Assembly (NCBI RefSeq): GCF_900249755.1
Contig: NZ_LT976853.1
Coordinates: 96,010-160,009 of the forward strand
DNA length: 64,000 nt
From: Cupriavidus taiwanensis
GTDB taxonomy: Bacteria > Pseudomonadota > Gammaproteobacteria > Burkholderiales > Burkholderiaceae
Reading direction: 5' to 3'
The position numbers were made by a program, and so were the translations under genes. The first letter of the stretch is position 1; every line of letters starts with the position of its first letter. This document shows, in pieces, positions 13,707 through 21,835 of the stretch. The notes beneath the pieces are model-generated. The model saw nothing but the letters and a program-made list of their open reading frames with translations. It did no database searches and was not told the DNA's origin.

Positions 13707-13761
13707 CGCGGGTGCGGCGTATCATGGCGGCGTTCCCCGGCCAAACAACAAGAGGACGGCC

Positions 13762-14499
13762 ATGCAGACCTTCCACCAGCTGTTCGACGAGACCTCGTCC
13801 ACCTTCACCTATTTGCTGATCGACGCCGCCACCGGGGACGCGCTGCTGATCGATCCGGTCGACCACCAGTTCGAGCGCGACCTGGCGCTGCTGCAGCAGA
13901 CCGGCGCGCGGCTGGCCTGGGTGATCGAGACCCATGCCCATGCCGACCACATCACCTCGGCCGGCCACCTCGCCCTGCAGACCGGCGCGCATACCGCGGC
14001 GCCGTCCGGCTGCGACATCAAGCCCGCGCAGAAGCAGTTGATCGACGGCGACACCGTCGCCTTCGGCAAGCAGGTGCTGCGTGCCATCCATACGCCCGGG
14101 CATACCGCCGGCAGCATGAGCTACCTGTGGGAAGAAGCCACTGCCGACGGCATCGTGCGCCGCGTCTTTACCGGCGACGCGCTGCTGATCGACGGCTGCG
14201 GCCGCACCGATTTCCAGTCCGGCGACGCCGGCACGCTGTACGACAGCCTGACCCGCAAGCTGTTCGCGCTGCCCGACGACACGCTGGTCTACCCGGCCCA
14301 TGACTACAAGGGCCGCACCGTCTCCACCATCGGCCATGAACGCGCGCATAACAGCCGCGTCGCGGGCCGCACGCGCGAACAGTTCGTCGAGATGATGCGC
14401 AACCTGAACCTGCCGCGGCCGAAGATGATCGATGTCGCCGTGCCGGCCAACCAGCGCCTGGGCCTGCGCGACGGCGAAAGCGTGCCGCACGGCGCCTGA
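13762..14499 (+). CDS. ETHE1-like persulfide dioxygenase (metallo-beta-lactamase fold)
   Basis: A 245-residue metallo-beta-lactamase-fold protein of the ETHE1/Blh group, which oxidises glutathione persulfide to sulfite with a mononuclear iron. The metal-site motif THAHADH gives His58, His60 and Asp62-His63; His114 (HTPGHT) and Asp139 (FTGDALLI) follow. The segment [21 protein letters not shown] and the YPAHDYKG loop mark the persulfide dioxygenase branch rather than glyoxalase II. Ribosome site AGAGGA. It lies 55 bp after sdaA; whether it shares that transcript is unclear. Confidence 0.85.
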   Translation: MQTFHQLFDETSSTFTYLLIDAATGDALLIDPVDHQFERDLALLQQTGARLAWVIETHAHADHITSAGHLALQTGAHTAAPSGCDIKPAQKQLIDGDTVAFGKQVLRAIHTPGHTAGSMSYLWEEATADGIVRRVFTGDALLIDGCGRTDFQSGDAGTLYDSLTRKLFALPDDTLVYPAHDYKGRTVSTIGHERAHNSRVAGRTREQFVEMMRNLNLPRPKMIDVAVPANQRLGLRDGESVPHGA

Positions 14500-14505
14500 G
14501 GTTTT

Positions 14506-14517
14506 CCTAACGTTAGG
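14506..14517. promoter_or_regulatory. 12-bp palindrome overlapping the ribosome site of the OsmC-family gene
   Basis: CCTAACGTTAGG is a perfect palindrome. Its right end forms the start of the AGGAG ribosome site (14515-14519) for the ATG at 14527. It could be an operator or a small RNA hairpin that masks translation. Confidence 0.4.
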
Positions 14518-14526
14518 AGTCTTTGC

Positions 14527-15000
14527 ATGTCCACATACACCGCTGAAGTTCTGTGGGAACGCGACGGGCAGGATTTTGCCGGCAACCGCTACAGCCGCCG
14601 GCATGTGCTGCGCTTCGACGGCGGCGCCGAAGTGCTGGGCTCGTCGTCGCCCCACGTGGTGCCGCTGCCGATGTCCGACCCCGGCGCGGTCGACCCGGAG
14701 GAGATGTTCATCGCCTCGCTGTCCAGCTGCCACATGCTGTGGTTCCTGTCGCTGGCGGCGAAGCAACGCTTTGTCGTCGAGCGCTACCTCGACGCGGCCA
14801 CCGGCGTGATGGAAAAGAACGCAGACGGCCGCATGGCGATGACGGTGGTAACGCTGCGCCCGCAGGTCACCTTCAGCGGCGAGCGCGAACCCACGCGCGA
14901 ACAGCTCGATGCCCTGCACCACGCCGCGCACGAGGCCTGCTTTATCGCCAACTCGGTCAGGACCGAAGTGCGCTGCGAACCGGTCTACGCCGACGCCTAG
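14527..15000 (+). CDS. OsmC/Ohr-family protein, probable thiol peroxidase
   Basis: A 157-residue OsmC-family protein with the two signature cysteines Cys68 (SLSSCHMLWF) and Cys138 (EACFIANS). In the family these form the peroxidatic and resolving pair that reduces organic hydroperoxides. The DPEEMFIASLSSC segment is typical of the YhfA/OsmC-like branch. It starts 27 bp after the persulfide dioxygenase stop and is likely co-transcribed, which suggests a shared role in sulfane-sulfur or peroxide handling (inference). Confidence 0.85.
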   Translation: MSTYTAEVLWERDGQDFAGNRYSRRHVLRFDGGAEVLGSSSPHVVPLPMSDPGAVDPEEMFIASLSSCHMLWFLSLAAKQRFVVERYLDAATGVMEKNADGRMAMTVVTLRPQVTFSGEREPTREQLDALHHAAHEACFIANSVRTEVRCEPVYADA

Positions 15001-15013
15001 CCGCGCCCGGCAC

Positions 15014-15865
15014 ATGGCCATGCCCGCCCGCGCCCTGTCCACCGCAACGGCACTGTCGGCTTCACGGACCACGCGGGCGCGCCTGTGGCGCTGGCTGGCC
15101 GCAGCGCTGGCGGGAATCGCCGCGATCGCCATGCTGCAAGACCACTTTCTCTATTTCCCCGAACGCGCGCCGGTCGACGACATGGTCTCGCCCGGACTGC
15201 GCGCCTGGCCCGGTCCGGACGACTTCCGCGGCCTGGTGGCCGAGCCGCCCGGGCCGGTGCGGGCCACCGCCATGGTGTTTCACGGCAACGCCGGTCATGC
15301 CGGGCATCGCGGCTACTACGCCCGTGCGCTGGCGCCGCTGGGGATCCGCGTGATCCTGGCCGAATACCCGGGCTATGGTCCGCGCACCGGCACGCTGGGC
15401 GAGCGCAGCTTCGTCGCCGATGCGGAGCAATCGATAGCGCTGGCGCGGCGCCAGTTCGACGGGCCGCTGCTGCTGATCGGGGAATCGCTTGGGGCAGGCG
15501 TGGCGGCCGCCGCGGCCGCGCGCCAGCGCGACAACGTTGCCGGGGTGCTGCTGATCACGCCGTGGGACAAGCTGGCGCACCTGGCGTCGCACCACTATCC
15601 CTGGCTGCCGGCCGGCTGGGTGCTGCGCGATCGCTACGACAGCGTCGCCAACCTTGCTGGCTTGGGTCGCCCGGTGATGGTGGCGGTGGCGGCGCGCGAC
15701 ACCATCGTGCCGGCGCGCTACGGCGAGGCGTTGCATGCGTCGCTGGGCGAGCCGCGGCGCCTGGCGGTGATCGACGGCGCCGGGCACAACGACTGGACCG
15801 CACATGTCGATGCCGGCTGGTGGCGCGAAGCGCTGGACTTCCTGCTGCCGCGGCCGCCGCGCTGA
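15014..15865 (+). CDS. Membrane-anchored alpha/beta hydrolase (BEM46-like)
   Basis: A 283-residue serine hydrolase with an N-terminal membrane anchor (about residues 24-41) and an alpha/beta-hydrolase domain. Visible motifs are FHGNAGHAG (oxyanion loop), EYPGYG, the nucleophile elbow GESLGAG, an acidic residue in VAARDTIVP and the catalytic His in GAGHND. The substrate is unknown. The ATG at 15014 (MAMPAR) is 14 bp after the OsmC-family stop; ATG 15020 is also possible. It is convergent with the following minus-strand gene. Confidence 0.8.
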   Translation: MAMPARALSTATALSASRTTRARLWRWLAAALAGIAAIAMLQDHFLYFPERAPVDDMVSPGLRAWPGPDDFRGLVAEPPGPVRATAMVFHGNAGHAGHRGYYARALAPLGIRVILAEYPGYGPRTGTLGERSFVADAEQSIALARRQFDGPLLLIGESLGAGVAAAAAARQRDNVAGVLLITPWDKLAHLASHHYPWLPAGWVLRDRYDSVANLAGLGRPVMVAVAARDTIVPARYGEALHASLGEPRRLAVIDGAGHNDWTAHVDAGWWREALDFLLPRPPR

Positions 15866-15883
15866 AGAATCCCTGATGCGGTC

Positions 15884-16999
15884 TCAGGCGGCCCAGCGGT
15901 CGCAGGCCTTGCGCACGGTTTCGCGCTGGCTGCGCGCGTCCGCATCGACCTGGCGCAGCCAGCGGGCGTCGCCGTCGCGGCGCTCGGCCAGCGCGCGGAT
16001 ATTGGCCAGCGCCTCGAGCGAGCCGAGGGCCTCGGCATGCGGCACCAGCGCGTCGCAGATCGACAGGATGTGGTCGGCGATCGGCATGCGGGTCAGCTCG
16101 TTGGGATGCACGTACTCGCCCTCCAGCCCGAAGCGGCAGGCCTGGAAGCGGTTGAAGGTGTACACCAGGTAGTCGTCTTCCTGCGGCATGAACGGGCGCG
16201 ACAGCAGCAGGTAGCGCGCCAGCATCTGGATATACGCGGCGATATCGCAGGCGCGCTGCACCGTCAGCGGCGTGTCCATCACGCGGACCTCGATGGTGCC
16301 GAACTCCGGCTTGGGGCGGATATCCCAATAGAAGTCCTTCATGCTTTCGATCACGCCGGTATTGCGCATTTTCTCGAAGTACGCGGTGAAGGCGTCCCAC
16401 GTCAGCAGGAACGGCGCGCGCCCGCTCATCGGGAAGGCCGCGACCGAATTCAGCCGGGCCGAGGCAAAGCCGGTATCGACCCCTTGCACATAGGGGGACG
16501 ATGCCGCCAGCGCGACGAAGTGCGGCACATAGCGGCCGATGGCGTGCAGCAGGAACAGCGATTCGTCGGCGCTGGGGCAGCCGATATGCACGTGCTGGCC
16601 GAACACGGTGAACTGCTTGGCCAGGTAGCCGTACAGCTCCGAGATGTACTGGTAGCGCGGCGAATCCGAGATGGTGCGGTCGGACCACTGCTGGAACGGA
16701 TGCGTGCCGCCGCCAGCGATGCCCAGGTTCAGCGAGCGCGACGCCTGCACCATCAGGTCGCGCATCACGGTCAGTTCTTCCAGCGCCTGCTGGTAGCTGT
16801 GGCAGATGCCGGTGCTGATCTCGATCATCGACGGGCTGATCTCGGGCTTGATGTCGCCGGCATGCTCGGCGCCCTTGAGCGCGCGCAGCAGGTCGGGCGC
16901 GAACGGGGCCAGGTCATAGTCATGCCGGTTGACCAGCTGCAGCTCCAGCTCGACGCCGAAGGTCAGTGCCTCGGAGTGCTTGAACGGTTCGAGCGACAT
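15884..16999 (-). CDS. YbdK-type carboxylate-amine ligase (glutamate-cysteine ligase family 2)
   Basis: A 371-residue ATP-grasp-like ligase of the GCS2 family (YbdK in E. coli has weak gamma-glutamylcysteine synthetase activity). It shows [44 protein letters not shown] and [12 protein letters not shown], including metal-binding Glu and His residues. The ATG overlaps the TGA of the upstream antiporter gene by one base behind a GGAGGAGGG ribosome site, so translation is coupled. The native substrate is not established; a redox or thiol role next to an antiporter recalls glutathione-gated Kef systems (inference). Confidence 0.85.
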   Translation of the reverse strand: MSLEPFKHSEALTFGVELELQLVNRHDYDLAPFAPDLLRALKGAEHAGDIKPEISPSMIEISTGICHSYQQALEELTVMRDLMVQASRSLNLGIAGGGTHPFQQWSDRTISDSPRYQYISELYGYLAKQFTVFGQHVHIGCPSADESLFLLHAIGRYVPHFVALAASSPYVQGVDTGFASARLNSVAAFPMSGRAPFLLTWDAFTAYFEKMRNTGVIESMKDFYWDIRPKPEFGTIEVRVMDTPLTVQRACDIAAYIQMLARYLLLSRPFMPQEDDYLVYTFNRFQACRFGLEGEYVHPNELTRMPIADHILSICDALVPHAEALGSLEALANIRALAERRDGDARWLRQVDADARSQRETVRKACDRWAA

Positions 17000-18225
17000 C
17001 AGCGCCCTCCTCCATTGGCCCGGATATCGACGCGGACTTCGCCTGCATAGCGCAGCGCCCAGGCCGCGATCACGGGGCCGAAAAGTTGTTCGATGGCCAG
17101 CGCGCACAGGATGATGGCGGCCAGCGGTTGCCCGGTGCCCGGGTAGAGGCGCGCGACGTCATGCATCAGCAGGTAGGCCAGGCCTGACATGGGCGCCAGC
17201 GCCAGCCCCAGCGCCATGCACTGGCGCAGGCTCAGCCCCGAGAACGAGCCCAGCGACACCACCCCGGCCAGCTTGGCCACATGGCGCAGCACCACCAGCG
17301 CAATGGCGTAGACGCCGCCCACGGCCCAGTCCTGCGCCGTCAGCGGCAGGCCCAGCGACACCACCATCACGATGATCAGCAGGCTGCCGGCGCTGCCGAA
17401 GTGCGGCGGCCACACATGCGGCTGGTTGTCCTGGTGCTTGAACACCACGCCGGCGAGCATCAGCGTCAGCGGCATCGACAATTTTAGTACCCGGGTCAGC
17501 GCCAGCGTGAACAGCACCAGCCCCACCAGCACCAGGAAGCTGTAGTGGTCGTCGGCCGACATGCGGTCATAGATGGCGTGCCCGAGCTTGCCCACCACCC
17601 ACGCCAGCAGGCACGAACCCACCAGCAGGTACAGCGGATGCAGCAGCGCGGCGCCCAGGTTGCCGTATTCCGAATGCAGCCAGCCGGTGGCGACCTGCAC
17701 GATGGCGGCGGCGTAGATGCTGTTGAGCGCGGCCATCGCCATCAGCCGCTCGGTGACCTGCCCGTCGGCGCGAAGTTCGTTCTTCAACTGCAGCACGATG
17801 GTGGGCGAGGTGCTGACCGCGATGCCGCCGGCCAGGATGGCCACGCCCGGCGAGGCGCCCATCCACTGCAGCACCGCCGCCACCAGCCCCCAGGTCAGCA
17901 GGCTTTCGAAGGCGCTGGTCAGCAGCAGCCAGCGGTTGGCGCGCAGCCAGGTCAGCGAGAGTCGATGCCCGAGTTCGAACAGGGCCAGTGCCAGCGCCAT
18001 ATCGATCAGGATACGGGTCTGGTTGATCATGTTCTCGTCGACGATGCCGCGGCCCAGCATGCCGGCGCACAGCCCCGCCGCGGCGTAGCCGACGATGCGC
18101 GGGCAGCGCAGCCAGCGCCGGCTCAGCTCGCCGGCCAGGCCGGCGCCGACCAGGGCCAGTCCGACCCAGAAGAGGCCGCCGGGCGCGAGCGGGAGGCTAG
18201 GAAAAAGTTGGCTCAGTCCATTCAT
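16999..18225 (-). CDS. CPA2-type cation:proton antiporter (Kef-like membrane domain)
   Basis: About 408 residues and roughly 11-12 membrane helices, with the Na+/H+ exchanger fold of the CPA2 family. Characteristic features are [26 protein letters not shown], and the polar ISTSPT-like stretch [12 protein letters not shown] in the unwound helix. There is no C-terminal RCK/TrkA-N domain, unlike full KefB/KefC. The chosen ATG (MNGLSQ) follows the more conserved start; an in-frame ATG nine codons upstream is possible. It forms a one-base-overlap pair with the YbdK-type gene. Confidence 0.8.
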   Translation of the reverse strand: MNGLSQLFPSLPLAPGGLFWVGLALVGAGLAGELSRRWLRCPRIVGYAAAGLCAGMLGRGIVDENMINQTRILIDMALALALFELGHRLSLTWLRANRWLLLTSAFESLLTWGLVAAVLQWMGASPGVAILAGGIAVSTSPTIVLQLKNELRADGQVTERLMAMAALNSIYAAAIVQVATGWLHSEYGNLGAALLHPLYLLVGSCLLAWVVGKLGHAIYDRMSADDHYSFLVLVGLVLFTLALTRVLKLSMPLTLMLAGVVFKHQDNQPHVWPPHFGSAGSLLIIVMVVSLGLPLTAQDWAVGGVYAIALVVLRHVAKLAGVVSLGSFSGLSLRQCMALGLALAPMSGLAYLLMHDVARLYPGTGQPLAAIILCALAIEQLFGPVIAAWALRYAGEVRVDIRANGGGR

Positions 18226-18316
18226 GGCGACATGGTAATGTAAGCACTTCACAATCCATGTCAGTGATTGTCCGACACCGCACCAAACGCGCGCCTTATT
18301 TCGGTCATCTGCGCGT

Positions 18317-18346
18317 AAAAAACGCCATCTGCGGATGGCGTTTTTT
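18317..18346. terminator. Intrinsic terminator after the TPR-like gene
   Basis: ACGCCATC (18322-18329) pairs with GATGGCGT (18334-18341), flanked by an A-run and a T-run. It lies downstream of the minus-strand gene ending at 18392 and could also act on plus-strand read-through. Confidence 0.85.
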
Positions 18347-18391
18347 ACATTCCTTACATCTTCAGCCGATTCGCGCGGCGCGAGAGACGTT

Positions 18392-20365
18392 TCAGACGCC
18401 CCACATCTTCCACACCGGACGGGTGGCCTTCAATGCCGCCTCGACCTGCCCGTACAAGGTGCGCGTGGCGCCCTGCGCGGCACCGCGGGCACGCGCCTGC
18501 TCGAAGTAGCCGAGCGCGGCTTCGCGCAAGCCCTGGCCGAGTGCGGACTGCACCGCGCGCAGGTAGACCTCGGCGTCCCAGTCGTCACGTGCCGCGAAGG
18601 CGGCGACGAAATCCGCCAGCGCGGCATCGTGGCGGCGCGCGGCGTTGTGCACCAGGCCGCGCTGCACGCGCGCGCCGGCCTGGTCGTGCGGGTCGCCCTC
18701 GGTCAGCGCCACCGCCTGCTCGAACAGCGGCAGCGCGCGCTCGGGCTCGCCCAGCTCGCGCCAGACCTGGCCGAAGCGGTTGAACAGCCACGCATCTTCC
18801 ACCAGCAGCGCGCGGCGCTGCTGGGTCTCGATCTCGGCCAGCGCATCGGTGCGGTCGTGCTCGTCCATGCCGGCCATGCGCGCCTGCAGCAGCGCGGCAT
18901 AGTGCGCGCGCGCATGCGCCATCGGGTGCGCGGCCTCGCTGCGGGCTTCCACCGGCAGCGCGTCCAGGCGCGCGTCCATGTGCGCCATCGCGGCGCGCGC
19001 GGCCTCGGTCGGCTCGGCGCCGCCCATGGCCTTCCAGGCGGCGATCATGCGGCTGAAGGCCCACGTCACGTCGGCCGGGTTGCGCTCGAGCGGGTAGCGG
19101 TTGAGCACCTCGCCCGCCAGCTCCGCCACCTTCTGGTGCTGGCCCGCGTCGGCGTGGCAATCGAGCAGGTCGATCCAGTGCTCGATGAACTCGCTGGCGG
19201 CCATGCCCTGGCGGTGCAGCGCGATGCGCTCGTCCGCATGCGCGGCGTCGGCCGGCAGGCTGCGCGCCAGCAGCCGGCACAGCAGCGAATAGACATGGGG
19301 GTCGGCATTGCCGCCATGGCCGGCGGCATCGCCCTGGCCAGTGGCAAAGTACTGGTCGAAGCGCGCCACGCCCGCGCGCCCGGCCTGGACCAGCAGCGGA
19401 CGCAGCGCGGCCTCGGCGGCCGGCACATCGTCGATGAACTCGCCCAGCGCCATCGCGGCGCGGTAGTAGCCGGCGCCGTCGTCGGACTGGTCGGTCAGGG
19501 TAAAGCGCAGCCACGGCTCGCGGTCGGCGGAGGCGGTGCCCGCGGTGCCTGCCTCGCGCTGCGCCAGCTGGTGGCGCCAGGCCAGTTCGCGTACCTGGCT
19601 CTGCGGGTCGGGGACCTGGCGCAGGTAGACGCCGAGGTCTTCGACCGCGCCCTGCACGTCACCGACGCCATGGCGCAGCGGCGCGCGCAGCCGGCGCGCC
19701 TCGGGGTGGTCCGGATGCCCAGCCAGCACGCGCGCGGCCTGGTCGGCGGCAACGGCATCGCCGGCGGCGGCGTCGAGTTGCAGCAGATGCGGGTTGTCCA
19801 GCGCGACCCGGCCCAGGCACACGCGCATCAGCGGCTCCGCCGGCACGCCGGCGGCCTCGGTGCGCGCGATGTAGTCGGCCACCAGCGGCGCGATATCGTC
19901 GGCGCCCAGGTCGGGGTTGCGCACCATCAGGTCGTACCAGTAGCGCGCGGCGCCGGCCATGTCGCCCAGCCGCAGCGCCGCCAGGCCGGCGTGGAAGTGC
20001 GCGGCCCATTCGCCGGTCAGCAGGCCGCTGCGCTGCGCCGCCTCATGCAGCCACGGGCGCGCCTCGGCATCGCGGCCAAGGCTCATCAGCATGGCGCCGT
20101 AGCGGTGCGCGATCACCCCGCGCGAGACCCAGCGGTGCGGCGGCTGCAGCGGCAGCGTATCGAGCCGCGCCAGCGCCTCGTCCAGCACCGCCAGCGCGGC
20201 ATTGGCGTCGCCGTTGTCGAAGTGCAGCCGCGCCCGCAGCGTGACGAAATCCACCACCTCGGGGCGCGCCAGCGACAACTGGTCGGCGATCTGCAGCGCT
20301 TCGGCAAAGCGCCCCTGGTTGGCTAGCCCGATGGCGTGGTCGTAGCTGGCTTCCTGCTCGGACAC
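18392..20365 (-). CDS. Large protein with probable TPR-like repeats, function unknown
   Basis: A 657-residue soluble protein starting at GTG 20365, six bases after AGGAG. The N-terminus reads like tetratricopeptide repeats (DHAIGLANQGRFAEAL, then ALAVLDEALARL), and helical Ala/Leu-rich repeats continue. There is no signal peptide, membrane segment or catalytic signature that I recognise. Frequent phrases such as YGAMLMSLGRDAEARPWL and RFGQVWRELGEPERALPLF support repeat helices throughout. It is bounded by a terminator downstream and the LivK terminator upstream, so it is probably monocistronic. The role is unknown; a scaffold for protein-protein contacts is the cautious guess. Confidence 0.7.
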   Translation of the reverse strand: MSEQEASYDHAIGLANQGRFAEALQIADQLSLARPEVVDFVTLRARLHFDNGDANAALAVLDEALARLDTLPLQPPHRWVSRGVIAHRYGAMLMSLGRDAEARPWLHEAAQRSGLLTGEWAAHFHAGLAALRLGDMAGAARYWYDLMVRNPDLGADDIAPLVADYIARTEAAGVPAEPLMRVCLGRVALDNPHLLQLDAAAGDAVAADQAARVLAGHPDHPEARRLRAPLRHGVGDVQGAVEDLGVYLRQVPDPQSQVRELAWRHQLAQREAGTAGTASADREPWLRFTLTDQSDDGAGYYRAAMALGEFIDDVPAAEAALRPLLVQAGRAGVARFDQYFATGQGDAAGHGGNADPHVYSLLCRLLARSLPADAAHADERIALHRQGMAASEFIEHWIDLLDCHADAGQHQKVAELAGEVLNRYPLERNPADVTWAFSRMIAAWKAMGGAEPTEAARAAMAHMDARLDALPVEARSEAAHPMAHARAHYAALLQARMAGMDEHDRTDALAEIETQQRRALLVEDAWLFNRFGQVWRELGEPERALPLFEQAVALTEGDPHDQAGARVQRGLVHNAARRHDAALADFVAAFAARDDWDAEVYLRAVQSALGQGLREAALGYFEQARARGAAQGATRTLYGQVEAALKATRPVWKMWGV

Positions 20366-20462
20366 GTACTGCTCCTATGGAATGAAAAAGTGCGAGTGCG
20401 GGATTATGCGCCAATGGCGGAAATTGGGATTTGGTTTGGGCAGGCGCCAGGCGTCCCAAAAG

Positions 20463-20490
20463 AAAAACGCCACCCGAAGGCAGCGTTTTC
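20463..20490 (-). terminator. Intrinsic terminator of the solitary livK-like gene
   Basis: On the minus strand AACGCTGCC pairs with GGTGGCGTT around a TTCG tetraloop, with T5 following. It lies about 30 bp after the stop codon at 20516. Confidence 0.75.
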
Positions 20491-20515
20491 CGATCAGCCA
20501 GAAGCGGCCAGCAAC

Positions 20516-21667
20516 TTACTTCCCGCCAACCGTCTCCAGCACCGTCCACTTGCCACCCACCACCTTGTAGACGGTGATACCACCATCCTTCAGGTCGCCG
20601 CGCGCGTCATACGCCAGCGTCTTGGTGGTCACGCCCTGCATGTTGGTGGCGGCCAGCACCGGCAGGTAGCGCGCCGGATCGGTCGAGCCGGCCTTGACCA
20701 TCGCCGTCATCATCGCGGTGGCGCCGTCGTAGGCGTACGGCGAGTAGGTCTGCACCTTGGTGCCGAAGCGCTTCTCGTACTTCTTCTCATACGCGGCGCC
20801 GCCGGGCATCTGGTCCAGCGGCAGGCCGGCCAGCGATACCACGGTGCCTTCCGCGGCGGGGCCGGCAAGCTTCAGGAAGTTGTCGGTCTTGGACATTTCA
20901 CCCGACACCAGCGGGGCCTTGATGCCCAGTTCCCTGACCTGCTTGGCCATCGGCGCGGACTGGGTCTCGGCGCCGCCGTAGAAGATGACGTCCGGGTTGC
21001 TGCGCTTGATATTGGTCAGCACGGCCTTGAAGTCCACCGCCTTGTCGTTGGTGAACTCGCGGCGCACGATCTTGCCGCCGGCGGCCTTGGCGGCCTTCTC
21101 GAACTCGTCGGCCAGGCCCTGGCCGTAGGCGGTGCGGTCATCGACGATGGCGATGTTCTTCGCGCCCAGCTTCTTCACCACGAAGGCGCCGATCACCGAA
21201 CCCTGCTGGGTGTCGGAGGTCATCATGCGGAAGGTGGTCTTGAAGCCCTGCTTGGTGTATTCCGGCGCGGTCGCCATGGCGATCTGCGGAATGCCGGCGC
21301 GGTTGTAGACCATCGACGCCGGGATGGTGGTGCCGGAGTTGAAATGGCCCAGCATGCCCTGGATGCCGTTATCGACCAGCTTCTGCGCGACCACCGAGCC
21401 GGTCTTCGGGTCGGCCTGGTCGTCTTCGGAGACCAGCACGAACTTGACTTCCTTGCCGCCGATCTTGGGCTTGGTGGCGTTCATGTCCTCGATCGCGAGG
21501 ACGATGCCGTTCTGCATGTCCTTGCCGTACTGCGCCTGGCCGCCGGTCATCGGGCCGGCAAAGCCCAGCTTGATTTCCTGCGCCTGCGCGAACGCGGCGG
21601 AGGCGGCGGTCAGGCCGGCCAGGGTCAGGGCAACGGTCATTGCCGTCTTGTGGAATGTCGAGCTCAT
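20516..21667 (-). CDS. LivK-type periplasmic amino acid-binding protein, solitary
   Basis: A 383-residue solute-binding protein (type 1 periplasmic-binding fold, LivK/LivJ family) for branched-chain or related amino acids. A signal peptide of about 28 residues ends at AFAQA. Conserved LGFAGPMTGGQAQYG, GHFNSGTTIPAS and DDRTAYGQGLADEF follow. The ribosome site AAGGAGAT precedes the ATG. No permease or ATPase genes adjoin it, so it probably feeds one of the complete LIV importers encoded elsewhere (two occur in this window). Confidence 0.9.
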   Translation of the reverse strand: MSSTFHKTAMTVALTLAGLTAASAAFAQAQEIKLGFAGPMTGGQAQYGKDMQNGIVLAIEDMNATKPKIGGKEVKFVLVSEDDQADPKTGSVVAQKLVDNGIQGMLGHFNSGTTIPASMVYNRAGIPQIAMATAPEYTKQGFKTTFRMMTSDTQQGSVIGAFVVKKLGAKNIAIVDDRTAYGQGLADEFEKAAKAAGGKIVRREFTNDKAVDFKAVLTNIKRSNPDVIFYGGAETQSAPMAKQVRELGIKAPLVSGEMSKTDNFLKLAGPAAEGTVVSLAGLPLDQMPGGAAYEKKYEKRFGTKVQTYSPYAYDGATAMMTAMVKAGSTDPARYLPVLAATNMQGVTTKTLAYDARGDLKDGGITVYKVVGGKWTVLETVGGK

Positions 21668-21688
21668 CAGATCTCCTTGGGTCCCAAA

Positions 21689-21720
21689 TGGTGCCGATGT
21701 GGTGCCGATGTGGTGTCGTT
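21689..21720. repeat. Short direct repeats upstream of the solitary livK-like gene
   Basis: The 11-mer TGGTGCCGATG occurs twice in tandem, followed by a diverged third copy beginning TGGTGTCG. It lies about 20-50 bp upstream of the start codon. Confidence 0.55.
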
Positions 21721-21835
21721 ACCGGCAGTGGTATCGCGGCGCGGCCTGGCAGAGCCGCGCCGTGCTTGTCTGCGCGCCGGGGCAGGATCGCCGCCACCGC
21801 CGCGCGCTTCGACATGACGCCGTCCGAGAGTGCCC

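Noticed and set aside
15014..15865. Lipoprotein assignment for the alpha/beta hydrolase
   Set aside because: The N-terminal hydrophobic segment lacks a lipobox cysteine, so a simple membrane anchor is the better reading.
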